From positions 288,873-352,872 of the forward strand of contig NZ_LNYT01000020.1 of assembly GCF_001468125.1 (NCBI RefSeq): a stretch of DNA of 64,000 nucleotides, read 5' to 3'. Below, piece after piece: positions 49,201 to 58,162 of this stretch (its first letter is position 1; each line of letters opens with the position of its first letter). The position numbers and the translations under genes were made by a program. Under the pieces are notes generated by a model that was not told where the DNA came from, searched no databases, and saw only the letters and a program-made list of their open reading frames with translations. The DNA is from Legionella rubrilucens. Its GTDB lineage: Bacteria; Pseudomonadota; Gammaproteobacteria; Legionellales; Legionellaceae.

Positions 49201-49833
49201 CTATAAATACTTTTTAAAGCGACTGGCCGTCATGGCCACCATTAATCCCATCAATAAACTGATAGGAACAAAGACATAAGCAGGGGTGATGCTGACAGGC
49301 AGGGCAAGCCAGAGCATGAGTAAAATCACAAGTCCCTTTTTTAAATAGTGGTTAAGTCTGTGGAATAAATAAGAGGATTCACGGCCTAAGCAAGCGGTGC
49401 GTATTGCTCTTTGGTTAAGACCATCAACTAGACCTGCAACCATAGTCAGGGCAAATAAAGGCATGGCAGCGAATAAAATAATAAGTTTGATTAATAGACA
49501 TTGACTGCTTAATAAAACCAGCTGGAAAAACTGTTGTGATTTTTCGAGTAAGTCTGCTGCAAATTCATTAATCGCTAATTTGTTTAAATAGGGAATAGTC
49601 AGCGTCCAGCTAGGTTTGGCATCTAAGGGTAGGGCTGCCAATAGTGAACCTTGATAAACAGGGGTGATGGCTTCTCGTTGAGTATTTACAAGGACATTGA
49701 CCTTATCAAAGGCAAATGGATAGCCATGAAGCATCCATTGACTTACAGCCCAGATAAGCAACGCTAACCAACCCAAGAAAAGAACTAAAGTCAGCTGCAT
49801 AGTCATTTGTCTGGAATATTGTTTTACTGCCAT
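49201..49833 (-). CDS. Conjugation membrane protein, TIGR03747 type
   Basis: A 210-residue membrane protein with four hydrophobic segments: near residues 13-31, 105-130 (LIKLIILFAAMPLFALTMVAG), 165-183 and 186-203. The sequence LVDGLNQRAIRTACLGRESSYLFHRLNH is typical of this ICE membrane family, a conserved part of MPF-G systems. It starts behind GAGGGGGCTGT and overlaps the next upstream gene by ten bases. Confidence 0.84.
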   Translation of the reverse strand: MAVKQYSRQMTMQLTLVLFLGWLALLIWAVSQWMLHGYPFAFDKVNVLVNTQREAITPVYQGSLLAALPLDAKPSWTLTIPYLNKLAINEFAADLLEKSQQFFQLVLLSSQCLLIKLIILFAAMPLFALTMVAGLVDGLNQRAIRTACLGRESSYLFHRLNHYLKKGLVILLMLWLALPVSITPAYVFVPISLLMGLMVAMTASRFKKYL

Positions 49834-50255
49834 ACAGCCCCCTCAGCAATGATTAAGGGGTAATGTTGTTCACGGATGTAATTCAGCAATGGATCAACAT
49901 TGACGGGTAATAGTGGCAATTTAAACTTTTCTTGCAGAGCTACAATGGTTTCAAAGTCATTCACATTGGTGATGAACCCAGTGGCTTGCATGGATTTTAA
50001 TTGCTCTTGATGTTGTTCTAACCATTTGATGGATTCTCTATCCGCGCCTATGACAAATAGAGCCATGTTTAACAGATTGGTATCCAATTTTTTGCGGCTT
50101 ACTTTGCCAACAGTGGCTTTGCTCTTTGCTGGTACGCCAATAGGGCTAGACAGATTAAGTCTTAATGACGCATCACTTTGTGACAGCGTTAAAGGAATCA
50201 CATTCATGCTATGAACATTTAAAGCGACCAACAGCAAGAGCAAAATCCTAATCAT
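49824..50255 (-). CDS. ICE conjugation protein, TIGR03765 (PFL_4695) type
   Basis: A 143-residue exported protein with a signal peptide (MIRILLLLLVALNVHS). The mature part contains ALFVIGADRESIKWLEQHQ and FKLPLLPVNVDPL, then ends QHYPLIIAEGAVWQ. The ending and length match the PFL_4695 family, which resembles part of TraW/TrbC-like proteins in mating-pair assembly. It overlaps its neighbours on both sides by one to ten bases. Confidence 0.82.
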   Translation of the reverse strand: MIRILLLLLVALNVHSMNVIPLTLSQSDASLRLNLSSPIGVPAKSKATVGKVSRKKLDTNLLNMALFVIGADRESIKWLEQHQEQLKSMQATGFITNVNDFETIVALQEKFKLPLLPVNVDPLLNYIREQHYPLIIAEGAVWQ

Positions 50256-51076
50256 TAAAATCTCCCTAAATCGACGACTTGCGAAGTTTTGCCTTTTGCC
50301 AGTAAGAGCAAGGGTGTTTGTTTCTTGTCGAGTTTTAAGCCCTCATACTGTTGGCTACCTGGGTTCAAGGTGATTTGTTGACTGGTCACCAAATGGATAG
50401 GGATTTGATGTCTGTTAGCCCAAAGTTGGATAGCGCTATTGTCCATATCCAGAAAGAGAAGATTGAGCTTGGTGTTTGGTGTACGGCTAATAGCATCGAC
50501 CAGTTGCAGTACAATGGTGGTTACAGCGTCATCGGCTCTTATAAAGAAATAGAGCGTTTCACTTTCTTTTAATTGAATGGGTTGATGTGCATAGGGAGAG
50601 TAAGGAGATGGATCAAAATCACCGACTACAGGCACATCTTTAAACAGTTGGTTATAGGCTTTGTAAAAGGCATTATTCCAGGCTATGTTTTGCGCGACCT
50701 TTTGGGCTTCTTGAAGGGCAGCAAGTTCGGCGAAATGAGCTCGTTCAGCGTCATTCTTGGCATTTAGTCCAAGAATATCAACGGGTGTCATACGTAGGTC
50801 TTTGTAGTAAATACCACTTCTGCTTTGTATTAATTGCAGATAGCGTTTTTCTTCTGCCTCACTTAATCCCCATGCTTTGGCTTCCTGTTTTTGTAAGTCG
50901 TTAAGTTGAAAATCTTTGTCTTCAATAACTTCATCATGAAATTCGGCCAGACCTGCTTTCGTCAACGCATTATCAGCACTGAGCATAGGTGGTGTGGCAA
51001 TACCTGGGATATACAAACCGGCAATTGCCTGTTGACCCAGGAGTAACCCGATTGCCAGTGTGGACAGCTTAAGCAT
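50255..51076 (-). CDS. ICE conjugation protein, TIGR03759 (PFL_4693) type
   Basis: A 273-residue exported protein. A signal peptide (LAIGLLLGQQAIAG) is followed by a helical region with KAWGLSEAEEKRYLQL and SGIYYKDLRMTPVDILGLNA, the hallmark of this family. The C-terminal half looks thioredoxin-like (LYFFIRADDA, LLFLDMDNSAIQLWA) and lacks a CxxC, so a redox function is unlikely. It resembles TraF/TrbC-like structural parts of the F system. It overlaps both neighbours. Confidence 0.82.
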   Translation of the reverse strand: MLKLSTLAIGLLLGQQAIAGLYIPGIATPPMLSADNALTKAGLAEFHDEVIEDKDFQLNDLQKQEAKAWGLSEAEEKRYLQLIQSRSGIYYKDLRMTPVDILGLNAKNDAERAHFAELAALQEAQKVAQNIAWNNAFYKAYNQLFKDVPVVGDFDPSPYSPYAHQPIQLKESETLYFFIRADDAVTTIVLQLVDAISRTPNTKLNLLFLDMDNSAIQLWANRHQIPIHLVTSQQITLNPGSQQYEGLKLDKKQTPLLLLAKGKTSQVVDLGRF

Positions 51077-51653
51077 GGCTCACCTCTTGTTGACTTAGAT
51101 GAACCCGCAGATGCGCATTGTCAGCATTTTCAAATTCTATGGTTTGCTTCGCAAAGTCGATCTCAAAGACAGTCCATCCTGCCAAGGAATCGCCTTTTTC
51201 CAACGCTTGGGTTTTGTAGTGGTAGGAAACAGAGGCAACAGAAACTTCTTGGATACTGTCTATGCTTAATACTTTAAACGGTAGTTGATTTGCAGGAAGC
51301 ATTTTGACAGGTTGCTTTTTCTCATCCAGATGGCGTAATAAATCAGTAATGCCTTCAAGCTGTTTCTTAATTGCGATTTGTTCAGTTGTAAACATTTCAC
51401 CTAATTGGTGTTCATCTTTATTTTGTATTTGTTGAATGAACGCTCCCAATTGTTTTATGTTTTTGGTAATAGGCGATAAATCCGGTTGTTCAACAGGTTG
51501 ATTGAGTTGTTTTTGTATAGTGGTTAATCGCTCATCCAGCGTATTAAATTTATTGTTCTCAATAGAGGGTTGGCTTTTTAAACAAATGAATACGACCAAC
51601 AATCCGTTTAACAAAAGAAGACTAAGCCATTTGGCATCAAAATACTTTTTCAT
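51069..51653 (-). CDS. Membrane-anchored coiled-coil protein of the transfer operon
   Basis: A 194-residue protein with one N-terminal membrane helix (WLSLLLLNGLLVVFICL), a long coiled-coil region (about residues 35-115, with heptads such as LDERLTTIQKQLNQP and IKKQLEGITDLLRHLDEK), and a small beta-rich C-terminal domain. That domain resembles PilP-like or TcpP-like beta-sandwich ends. It lies between pilL-like and TIGR03759 genes. I do not recognise a named family. Confidence 0.72.
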   Translation of the reverse strand: MKKYFDAKWLSLLLLNGLLVVFICLKSQPSIENNKFNTLDERLTTIQKQLNQPVEQPDLSPITKNIKQLGAFIQQIQNKDEHQLGEMFTTEQIAIKKQLEGITDLLRHLDEKKQPVKMLPANQLPFKVLSIDSIQEVSVASVSYHYKTQALEKGDSLAGWTVFEIDFAKQTIEFENADNAHLRVHLSQQEVSHA

Positions 51654-52063
51654 CCTGCTCTCCTTGCTATCAGACTAAAATTGATTTCTCTTAACAGGTC
51701 ATCCTGCTTGAGATTGAATAGATGCTGACCGACCAATACCGTCAATCCATCGGTAATCGTTAAAGGTCCTAAATTTCTACTAACCTGTGGTAGTGGTTGT
51801 TGAAATACTTGTTGTAGGCTTTCGCTTTGTTTTTCTTTTGGAGCAAGGTGATACCCTGAATAACGAAGCCAGTAATTCACTGCTTCTCCTATAGTTTGTA
51901 TGGATGCAGGAAAATGAATCTGTTGAACAGTTTTCAATGGATTTATCTGAGCTGCCAAAGGTTGATTGTTGAGCGTGGCATAGCGACCGACTTGGGTTAT
52001 ATTAGCTGCCTGAGCATTTAGGCTACATAAAACAAAACTACAAAGCAGAAATTTTCTAAGCAT
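51650..52063 (-). CDS. pilL: PilL N-terminal-type conjugation protein
   Basis: A 137-residue exported protein with a signal peptide ending LNAQAA. The mature part contains QIHFPASIQTIGEAVNYWLRYSGY and LPQVSRNLGPLTITDGL, the profile of the PilL N-terminal domain found in ICE transfer clusters, a secretin/pilotin-like STN-type fold. It is the first envelope protein of the operon, following the csrA-like gene with an eight-base overlap. A downstream gene overlaps by ATGA. Confidence 0.85.
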   Translation of the reverse strand: MLRKFLLCSFVLCSLNAQAANITQVGRYATLNNQPLAAQINPLKTVQQIHFPASIQTIGEAVNYWLRYSGYHLAPKEKQSESLQQVFQQPLPQVSRNLGPLTITDGLTVLVGQHLFNLKQDDLLREINFSLIARRAG

Positions 52064-52283
52064 GATTGCCTCCTGATTCTGTGGATTTATCCCTTAATTT
52101 TTGAGCCAGGGCATGTTGTTCCATTGCTTTTTGGATAAAGACCTCTTTACGTTCAACATCAATATGTTTGGGAGCATCTATACCTAATTTGATTAGTCCT
52201 TCCTTTTCAGAGATAAGAAGTACTTTGATTCTGCCTTTATCAATGTAAATTGCTTCGCCCATACGACGGATTAGAATTAGCAT
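52056..52283 (-). CDS. csrT: CsrA-family translational regulator (CsrT/LvrC-like)
   Basis: A 75-residue CsrA paralogue. It retains MLILIRRMGEAIYID at the N-terminus with Leu4 and Arg6, plus GIDAPKHIDVERKEVF, where the conserved second RNA-contacting Arg is at position 45 (one-residue insertion relative to CsrA). It then carries a longer C-terminal helix. ICE-borne CsrA-like genes placed after lvrA and lvrB are known in Legionella as CsrT or LvrC, and are reported to repress transfer and affect lifestyle switching. It overlaps both neighbours by seven to eight bases. Confidence 0.9.
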   Translation of the reverse strand: MLILIRRMGEAIYIDKGRIKVLLISEKEGLIKLGIDAPKHIDVERKEVFIQKAMEQHALAQKLRDKSTESGGNHA

Positions 52284-52675
52284 GATGTTTTCTCCTTAGC
52301 TTCTTTGAAGAGGTAGTCTTTCATTTGGTCGATATGAAGTTGGACGATTTTGGGATCGGTAGGGATATGCGGTTCAGTTTTTTGTTTTAACACTTCTTGA
52401 CGGGCTTGGATGCCTTTTTGGATGTTGGTGCAGTACTCATAAAAAATCGGCAGACAAGGAGGAACAGCCAGCTTTTTCTTTATTTGTTCTAAAGCAAGTT
52501 TCAACACTTGATTGTCAAATTCTTTCAAGCCTTCTGACCATTCACGTTTTGAGACCTCGAGAAAATTAGTGTTGCTGTAAGTTGAGACCCACAGATAGCC
52601 ATAAATTGCTGCAAGGCGCATAAACAGTGTATCCATTCTCTTATCGTACTCTGGAGTTGTCGAATGAGAGGACAT
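52277..52675 (-). CDS. lvrB: LvrB-like protein
   Basis: A 132-residue protein starting MSSHSTTPEYDKRMDTL at 52675, behind AGGAAG; it overlaps the end of lvrA by 35 bases. A longer frame up to 52789 exists, with GGAGCAGCAAA before its ATG, but the extra 38 residues are encoded within lvrA and lack any domain pattern. The core, DKRMDTLFMRLAAIYGYLW and later LAVPPCLPIFYEYC, is typical of a family found with lvrA and csrT in Legionella elements, similar to replication accessory proteins. The function is unknown. Confidence 0.78.
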   Translation of the reverse strand: MSSHSTTPEYDKRMDTLFMRLAAIYGYLWVSTYSNTNFLEVSKREWSEGLKEFDNQVLKLALEQIKKKLAVPPCLPIFYEYCTNIQKGIQARQEVLKQKTEPHIPTDPKIVQLHIDQMKDYLFKEAKEKTSC

Positions 52676-53543
52676 TGCTTCCTGACTCTGGGGGTTCATC
52701 AAAGTCGAAATCGAAGTTTGCATCTTTGCAGGATTCAGTAAGGATATCTGTTGCTGATTTTTTTCGAGAACGCGCTTGATTGGCTTCATTTTGCTGCTCC
52801 TCTTGGGTTTTTAAGGTAAGTAATTCATCGTTCCAACATTTGCGTGAAAGCCAGGTGGCTGGGTATTTCCAGTTTGGCAGCCACTCGCCGAAAAACTCCA
52901 TTTCCTCACGGTTATTAATTTGGGCTTGCAAGCCTGTTAGTATTTGTTCAATCAACTGTTCATCTGGTTGCAGATAACCAAACTCACGCCAGGCTTTAGT
53001 TCGGTCTTGTTTTAAAGGATAAAGAGACCAAAATTTTTCAAATTGCTGCTGTAAAAAAATAAAACGATCTTTGGAGTTATGAGGTGTGTCGGGTTTTGTG
53101 TTTTGCGCTGTGTTGGGTTTTTGATATTTTTTGTCGTAACTTGATGATTTAATATTATTTTTATCGTTCGGGTTTGTGCTGGGTTGAAGTGTCGGGTTTG
53201 TGTCGGGTTTATTTTGAACAGACAAATCCGAATTGGCTAATAAGCATTTTAAAATGAGTTGTTTACCAATAGATTTGATCTCCACTAACCCAGCGCGCTC
53301 AAGCGCATAGATGATACGGCGTAATTGCGGACGACTAGGGCTACCTGAATGTTCAAAACCTTGGTGGGGTTCAACATAGAGGGCTTCAGCAAGCTGTTGA
53401 TAGCTGATTTTACGCTTAACACCTACCAGAAAGGTATTACGGTCCATATACGGACGAATCCCCAGCAAATAGGCTGATTGCTGGATATAAGGTAACCCCA
53501 TCAGAGCTGATAATTCATCGGTATTAACAAACAAAAATCCCAT
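52641..53543 (-). CDS. lvrA: LvrA-like regulator
   Basis: A 300-residue protein starting behind AGGGATGA. The N-terminal half has a winged-helix pattern (ISYQQLAEALYVEP; RPQLRRIIYALERAGLVEI), then a polar Asn/Lys/Thr-rich linker (about residues 110-160). The C-terminal domain includes FEKFWSLYPLKQDRTKAWREF and WKYPATWLSRKCW, a pattern shared with phage-replication-like DnaD/DUF proteins. Known in Legionella as LvrA, at the head of the transfer operon. It probably controls or primes the element's DNA processing or transcription. Confidence 0.8.
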   Translation of the reverse strand: MGFLFVNTDELSALMGLPYIQQSAYLLGIRPYMDRNTFLVGVKRKISYQQLAEALYVEPHQGFEHSGSPSRPQLRRIIYALERAGLVEIKSIGKQLILKCLLANSDLSVQNKPDTNPTLQPSTNPNDKNNIKSSSYDKKYQKPNTAQNTKPDTPHNSKDRFIFLQQQFEKFWSLYPLKQDRTKAWREFGYLQPDEQLIEQILTGLQAQINNREEMEFFGEWLPNWKYPATWLSRKCWNDELLTLKTQEEQQNEANQARSRKKSATDILTESCKDANFDFDFDEPPESGSNVLSFDNSRVR

Positions 53544-53617
53544 TTTTCTATTTCATCCCTTCAAAAGCACCATCAAAAAACAGCGCTTGCACTATCAAAT
53601 GATTTCAATTAGTATCA

Positions 53618-53644
53618 ATCAATAACACGAAGTGTGTTGTTGAT
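53618..53644. promoter_or_regulatory. Dyad operator between lvrA and the XRE gene
   Basis: An inverted repeat CAATAACAC-GAAGT-GTGTTGTTG at 53620-53642, with one mismatch and two further pairs outside. It lies in the 168-base space between the divergent lvrA start (53543) and XRE gene start (53712). Position and shape suit a binding site for the XRE repressor that would control both promoters. Confidence 0.5.
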
Positions 53645-53711
53645 AACCCATTGTAAATAAGCACTTTTTAGTGTCAATGGGGTATTTCCGTTTGATAGCA
53701 AATGAACCTAA

Positions 53712-53978
53712 ATGAACATGAAAAAAATTATTGGCAGTAGGATTGCACAGGCAAGAAGGGCGAATGGATTGACGATTAAGGTTTTGGCTGATAGGACAGG
53801 ATTTGGGGCTGCCAGGATTGGGAATTGGGAGCAGGGAACCAGGAGTCCTGGGCCGGAAGAGGCTAAGAGCTTGTCTAAGGAATTGCAGGTTGCGGCTTCT
53901 TGGTTGCTTTGTTTGACAGATGACCCATTAGGTGAACGAGTTGAAAAGAGCATAATTGCCAACACAAAATACGAGTAA
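53712..53978 (+). CDS. XRE-family repressor opposite the transfer operon
   Basis: An 88-residue DNA-binding protein with a single Cro/CI-type helix-turn-helix: GSRIAQARRANGLTIKVLADRTG, then IGNWEQGTRSPGPEEAK. It is divergent from lvrA and likely represses the transfer operon and itself. A second in-frame ATG two codons in is equally good. It converges with the NACHT gene; the two stops are only 16 bases apart. Confidence 0.85.
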   Translation: MNMKKIIGSRIAQARRANGLTIKVLADRTGFGAARIGNWEQGTRSPGPEEAKSLSKELQVAASWLLCLTDDPLGERVEKSIIANTKYE

Positions 53979-53994
53979 ATGTTTTCACAAGAGC

Positions 53995-56900
53995 TTATTT
54001 TGAAAGATCAAGAACAAATATTTTAGTTTTATCAGAAATATCTTTATAACATTCATTGAGTTTATTTTTCATTTCTTGTAGAGATTGAGGACGTTTTCTT
54101 TTCCAAGCTTTTGGGAGTTTAGATGTGGTTTTATTTCCAAACCATAATACTAAATAAACACCAAATCCGTTGGCATGATAATCTGTTGAATAATTTTGTA
54201 GTTGATCTATTGCGGCAGACCATAGATCAGTATGCCATTGACCTTTTATTTCTATTGGCACATCTAATAAATTATAAGTACTAAGAAGATCACATCGTTT
54301 ATCATCAGATCTAGCGCCCTCTACGTGCGCGCGTGCATTATATTTTTCAAGATGCGGTGTTAGTGCTGATGCTATTAGATCACGACAATAATTTTCTTTA
54401 TGTGGGTTTTCGTTATCCCAATAAAATTTAAAATCACTTGTTTCACTACCTTTGAGTCTTAACTGTAATATTTCTAATTGGTCAATTAGTAAGGCTTGTA
54501 AATCCTTGTGTCCGGTGGGTTCTTTGCTCAGTAAGATATTTTGTACATCTTGTAATGAAAAATATTTTTTATAGCTTTCTGATTTATGCTTTTTATTCTC
54601 AGTTAACGCATGTTTAAGTTCATCGCAATATTGACATAAATCGTTTTTGTTAATGAGATCAGAAATTAAATCTTGTGCTTCTTGCGTTGTAATTAAAGAA
54701 AGTTCAGTTATACATCCTTTAATAAGTCTGGATGCATCCCACGGATGTTGATTTCCTTCCCAACTGCCAGTGGGGTATGGCACCGGTGGCCATATTGAAC
54801 CAAATTTCAAAATAAAAAAATATAATTGCTGTGCATTCATCTTTGGCCAATAAGTTGAAATTTTCTTATCAACGAAGATAAACTCACTTAATACCCAAAT
54901 ACTTATTTTATCTTCTGAAGTATATTGATTGAGTATTTCAAAATGAGATTCAAAGTCCAGAAGAAAACAAGTGCTTATCCAAATATCCCGTTGAGGGCAT
55001 TTATCAAATTCTTGCTTACTAATTTGTTCTCGAATTAACTTAATAACATCATTAGGTGAGTAACAAATAGCTATGGTAAGGACTGTTTTCAAGCTATCAT
55101 AAGCTAATTTTTGGTAATTATTAAGCCATTTTAAAGCTACTTTTCCTGCTATATCCTGGAATAAACTGTCAGTTTGAATTCGATATAATCCAGGAACATA
55201 TCTTTCTTCAGAATATAAATAAGGTTCTATCGTTTCATAAATAAAATTTTCTTTTGACAATGAGTCTTTGAAAAGAATAAATTCAAGCTCTTTTTGTACA
55301 GAAGAGGATATATCATTGCTTTTGAAGCTAGCTCCCCAATGACAAGCAGCTAGAGCTGAATGAGCAATATTTAATGGAATTTCGTCTAACTTTTCATTGC
55401 GAGATAAAATAATATCGCAGTATGCTAAAAGAATAGCCTCAAAGGGGGAAATCAAGTTTTGATTAATACGTAGTTGTATTATCTCATGGACGGTTGGTAT
55501 GTTATTTTCTTCAATAGCTGAACAGATTCCATTTATTGCTAGTGGTAAGAGCTCTATACCTAAAAGTTCAACTACACGTTTTTTCGGTTCATTTCCCTGA
55601 ATATCACTAAACCAACCTAAATAAGCTTTCGCTATTTGATTTAAGCCATTTATATGTTTTCCTGAAACTAACTGATCTCTAATTTCATGATATTGTTGGT
55701 GTCTTTCTATTACTTTTTTCTTTTGTCTACTACGATGAGCTGCTTGCTTTTTTTCATATTGTTCAATTTCTTTTTTTCCATTAGCTCTTTGCAGTTCTAT
55801 ATCATGTATATGTTTTTTTAAATTTATATTTAGAATGGCTTGATCCTGAGCATGTTTCAAAGCAGCACCAGTAAAAGGCTGATAGGCAAATATCCAACGA
55901 ACTAGTTCTTTCCATTTTAATTCGTTATCCGACGTATGCAGTCCCATAATATTATCGAGATGAAATATTATGTCTTCCTCTATTACCCATAACCATGTAT
56001 GACTTAAACAGAATATTAGCCAGAGTTTATCTGGCTTTGAGCTTTTAATTGCAACTGATTGAAGAGATCTACGATAATCAGTATTTTCAGACAAATATTT
56101 AGTAATTTCATCATACTCATTATGATGCCGAGAAGCATTTGTTTCAATTATGCTTAACCAAGTCCATAATTCTTGAGGTACAGGTTTAGAAATTCGTTTC
56201 ATTCTCTCTTGAGTAAACTGTAATACTAATCTCTTTATTTTGTTTTGAATTTTTTCATTTTTTTCTGATGATGCTGAGCCTAATTCCTTCAGAAAAGATC
56301 GGATACATCCTTCAATTTGTTCAATAGACAATTGTTCGAATAATTTATAACCTAAAGCTATCAAAGATATTTGTTTATCTTCAGCTGATTTTTTTAATAT
56401 TTCTAAGAAAATTTCTGAAATTTTGTCTGAATTATACAGTTTGGTAGCAACTCTAAATATATCTAAAATGAGATATAGAGAATTAATTTCGTCATGGTGA
56501 TGTAATTTATCAGATATTATTATCCAATTGGGTTCTATCGTACATTTTTTTAAAGCTGTTACAACAGCTTCTCTTTCTACAAGAGTTACAGTTTGTTCTA
56601 ATAAAATAGATATGAGCTCATCTTTTATACTATCAATAAAATTAGGAGATGCGGTATGTTCAATGGATTGAATAATTAAATAAGATAATTGAAACGGCGT
56701 ATCTTTAGTATGTAAAATACTTAAAACATCGTCTCGCAACTCAGGTCTTAACAGACCGTCTCCCACGCTGATATGCCAATCTTCGGCTCGGAAATAGGGA
56801 TCGTCCTTTGCAATTTTTTGTAAAGACTTCAGAAGAAATTTTAACTGTTCTGTAGTTAAAATTGTGGGATCACTATATTTTAAGAATCCGTAAGGATCTC

Positions 56901-57972
56901 GGTTAATAAAACTATTCCTTTCTGGCTGACAAAAAACTGCAAGCCAAGCATGGAGTCCTCTAAGAGCAGAAGGAACTATATATCTATCACCATAAAGCAA
57001 CGCTTCTAGACGTCGTATAGATAATTTATTATTTAACTTATTGCCGAGCCATTTTGCAGCTAAAAATTCTGCTACTGTTCTATGGCATGGCACTAAAATA
57101 TTATTAGAATCTGAACGGAATAACATTGTTGATAAGATATGTTGCATTAATTCATTAGAACTATTCTCATCGAAAAATTCTTCAATTTTAGGTGCAGATA
57201 AATCTTTATTATTAATAGATACGCCTATTTTTCCTGAAAGCAAAAGTTGAGCACAAATACAACCAGCTGTTTCAATTAGCTTATGGATATTTGGAGGTGT
57301 TTTAATAGATGCATGAATTTCACTATGTTCCTCAAGAAGAGTCAAACAAGCATTTTCATACAAATCTAATTTAGAGCTCGGCCATCCACCATTTTGTTGA
57401 TGTGCTTTTAAAAATAATGACAAATTATTAGGATTTCTTAGTAAATCTACAACACCTCGTTTTTGAGCTTCTATAAAAAAGTCGTTACCATCTATTTCTT
57501 TACCTTCGTTGTTAATGAACTCTATAATTTCTCGGTCATTTAAGGATAATAAATGCCCAAGAATTGGTTTTTTATTCCATCTGTTTTGAATGATTTTACT
57601 ATTTACCGCATCCTTCCAGTCAGCAGTGCGACATGCCAATATAAAGTTTGGGCTATGATGATGCGAGATTTTTGATAAAATATTATCGGATATAAGCTCT
57701 TTTTTATATACTGTTACCTCATCAATTCCATCAATGATAATTTTAGAGGGCTTAGAAACTGCTTCGATTGCTGGAGATAACATTATGGATACTGCATCAT
57801 AACAGATAGAATTTGTTCTTTCTTTGAATTCTCTTAATAGAGTAGACTTCCCACTGCCAGGCTCACCTAGTAGGATTAAAGGACCATCCATAGCAAAAAA
57901 ATCCGCATCAGAGCAAATTTTTTTCTTGTCTGAATCATCAATAATTTCTATTCGTCTTGGAATATAGTTCAT
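53995..57972 (-). CDS. NACHT-type STAND NTPase with C-terminal PD-(D/E)XK nuclease-like domain
   Basis: A 1325-residue protein. Residues 36-44 are Walker A GEPGSGKST; 78-86 are IIIDGIDEV, a NACHT-type Walker B with an extra acidic Asp-Glu; CRTADW follows at about 114-119. HRTVAEFLAAKWLG (from about 297) is the winged-helix end of NACHT proteins. A long alpha-helical middle (about 330-1190) looks like HEAT/TPR-type sensor repeats. The end has KRCD (Asp 1228), PIEIKG (Glu 1241, Lys 1243) and IDQLQNY (Gln 1257), the D...ExK...Q..Y of PD-(D/E)XK nucleases. This suggests sensor-triggered DNA cleavage in phage or plasmid defence. It is a lone cargo gene, AT-rich, with its own promoter region. Confidence 0.75.
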   Translation of the reverse strand: MNYIPRRIEIIDDSDKKKICSDADFFAMDGPLILLGEPGSGKSTLLREFKERTNSICYDAVSIMLSPAIEAVSKPSKIIIDGIDEVTVYKKELISDNILSKISHHHSPNFILACRTADWKDAVNSKIIQNRWNKKPILGHLLSLNDREIIEFINNEGKEIDGNDFFIEAQKRGVVDLLRNPNNLSLFLKAHQQNGGWPSSKLDLYENACLTLLEEHSEIHASIKTPPNIHKLIETAGCICAQLLLSGKIGVSINNKDLSAPKIEEFFDENSSNELMQHILSTMLFRSDSNNILVPCHRTVAEFLAAKWLGNKLNNKLSIRRLEALLYGDRYIVPSALRGLHAWLAVFCQPERNSFINRDPYGFLKYSDPTILTTEQLKFLLKSLQKIAKDDPYFRAEDWHISVGDGLLRPELRDDVLSILHTKDTPFQLSYLIIQSIEHTASPNFIDSIKDELISILLEQTVTLVEREAVVTALKKCTIEPNWIIISDKLHHHDEINSLYLILDIFRVATKLYNSDKISEIFLEILKKSAEDKQISLIALGYKLFEQLSIEQIEGCIRSFLKELGSASSEKNEKIQNKIKRLVLQFTQERMKRISKPVPQELWTWLSIIETNASRHHNEYDEITKYLSENTDYRRSLQSVAIKSSKPDKLWLIFCLSHTWLWVIEEDIIFHLDNIMGLHTSDNELKWKELVRWIFAYQPFTGAALKHAQDQAILNINLKKHIHDIELQRANGKKEIEQYEKKQAAHRSRQKKKVIERHQQYHEIRDQLVSGKHINGLNQIAKAYLGWFSDIQGNEPKKRVVELLGIELLPLAINGICSAIEENNIPTVHEIIQLRINQNLISPFEAILLAYCDIILSRNEKLDEIPLNIAHSALAACHWGASFKSNDISSSVQKELEFILFKDSLSKENFIYETIEPYLYSEERYVPGLYRIQTDSLFQDIAGKVALKWLNNYQKLAYDSLKTVLTIAICYSPNDVIKLIREQISKQEFDKCPQRDIWISTCFLLDFESHFEILNQYTSEDKISIWVLSEFIFVDKKISTYWPKMNAQQLYFFILKFGSIWPPVPYPTGSWEGNQHPWDASRLIKGCITELSLITTQEAQDLISDLINKNDLCQYCDELKHALTENKKHKSESYKKYFSLQDVQNILLSKEPTGHKDLQALLIDQLEILQLRLKGSETSDFKFYWDNENPHKENYCRDLIASALTPHLEKYNARAHVEGARSDDKRCDLLSTYNLLDVPIEIKGQWHTDLWSAAIDQLQNYSTDYHANGFGVYLVLWFGNKTTSKLPKAWKRKRPQSLQEMKNKLNECYKDISDKTKIFVLDLSK

Positions 57973-58162
57973 TCAGTGCTCTCTGTCTTGGCTTTGTAGG
58001 CTCTTAATTTTGGGTATATTTTATCTATAACATGCTCATATCACCACCCAAGCGATGATTGAATAATATAATAGGTTTTGTCAGCTTTAACCAATGAATG
58101 TACCAATATAAAAAATAATGGGGGGAGTGTGCAAATTTAGCATATGTAATCGTTAAACTATT
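57973..58162. other. Spacer upstream of the NACHT gene
   Basis: About 190 AT-rich bases that should hold the NACHT gene promoter and the end of the transporter operon. No gene is seen. Two AT-rich -10-like boxes occur but no well-spaced -35. Confidence 0.35.
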
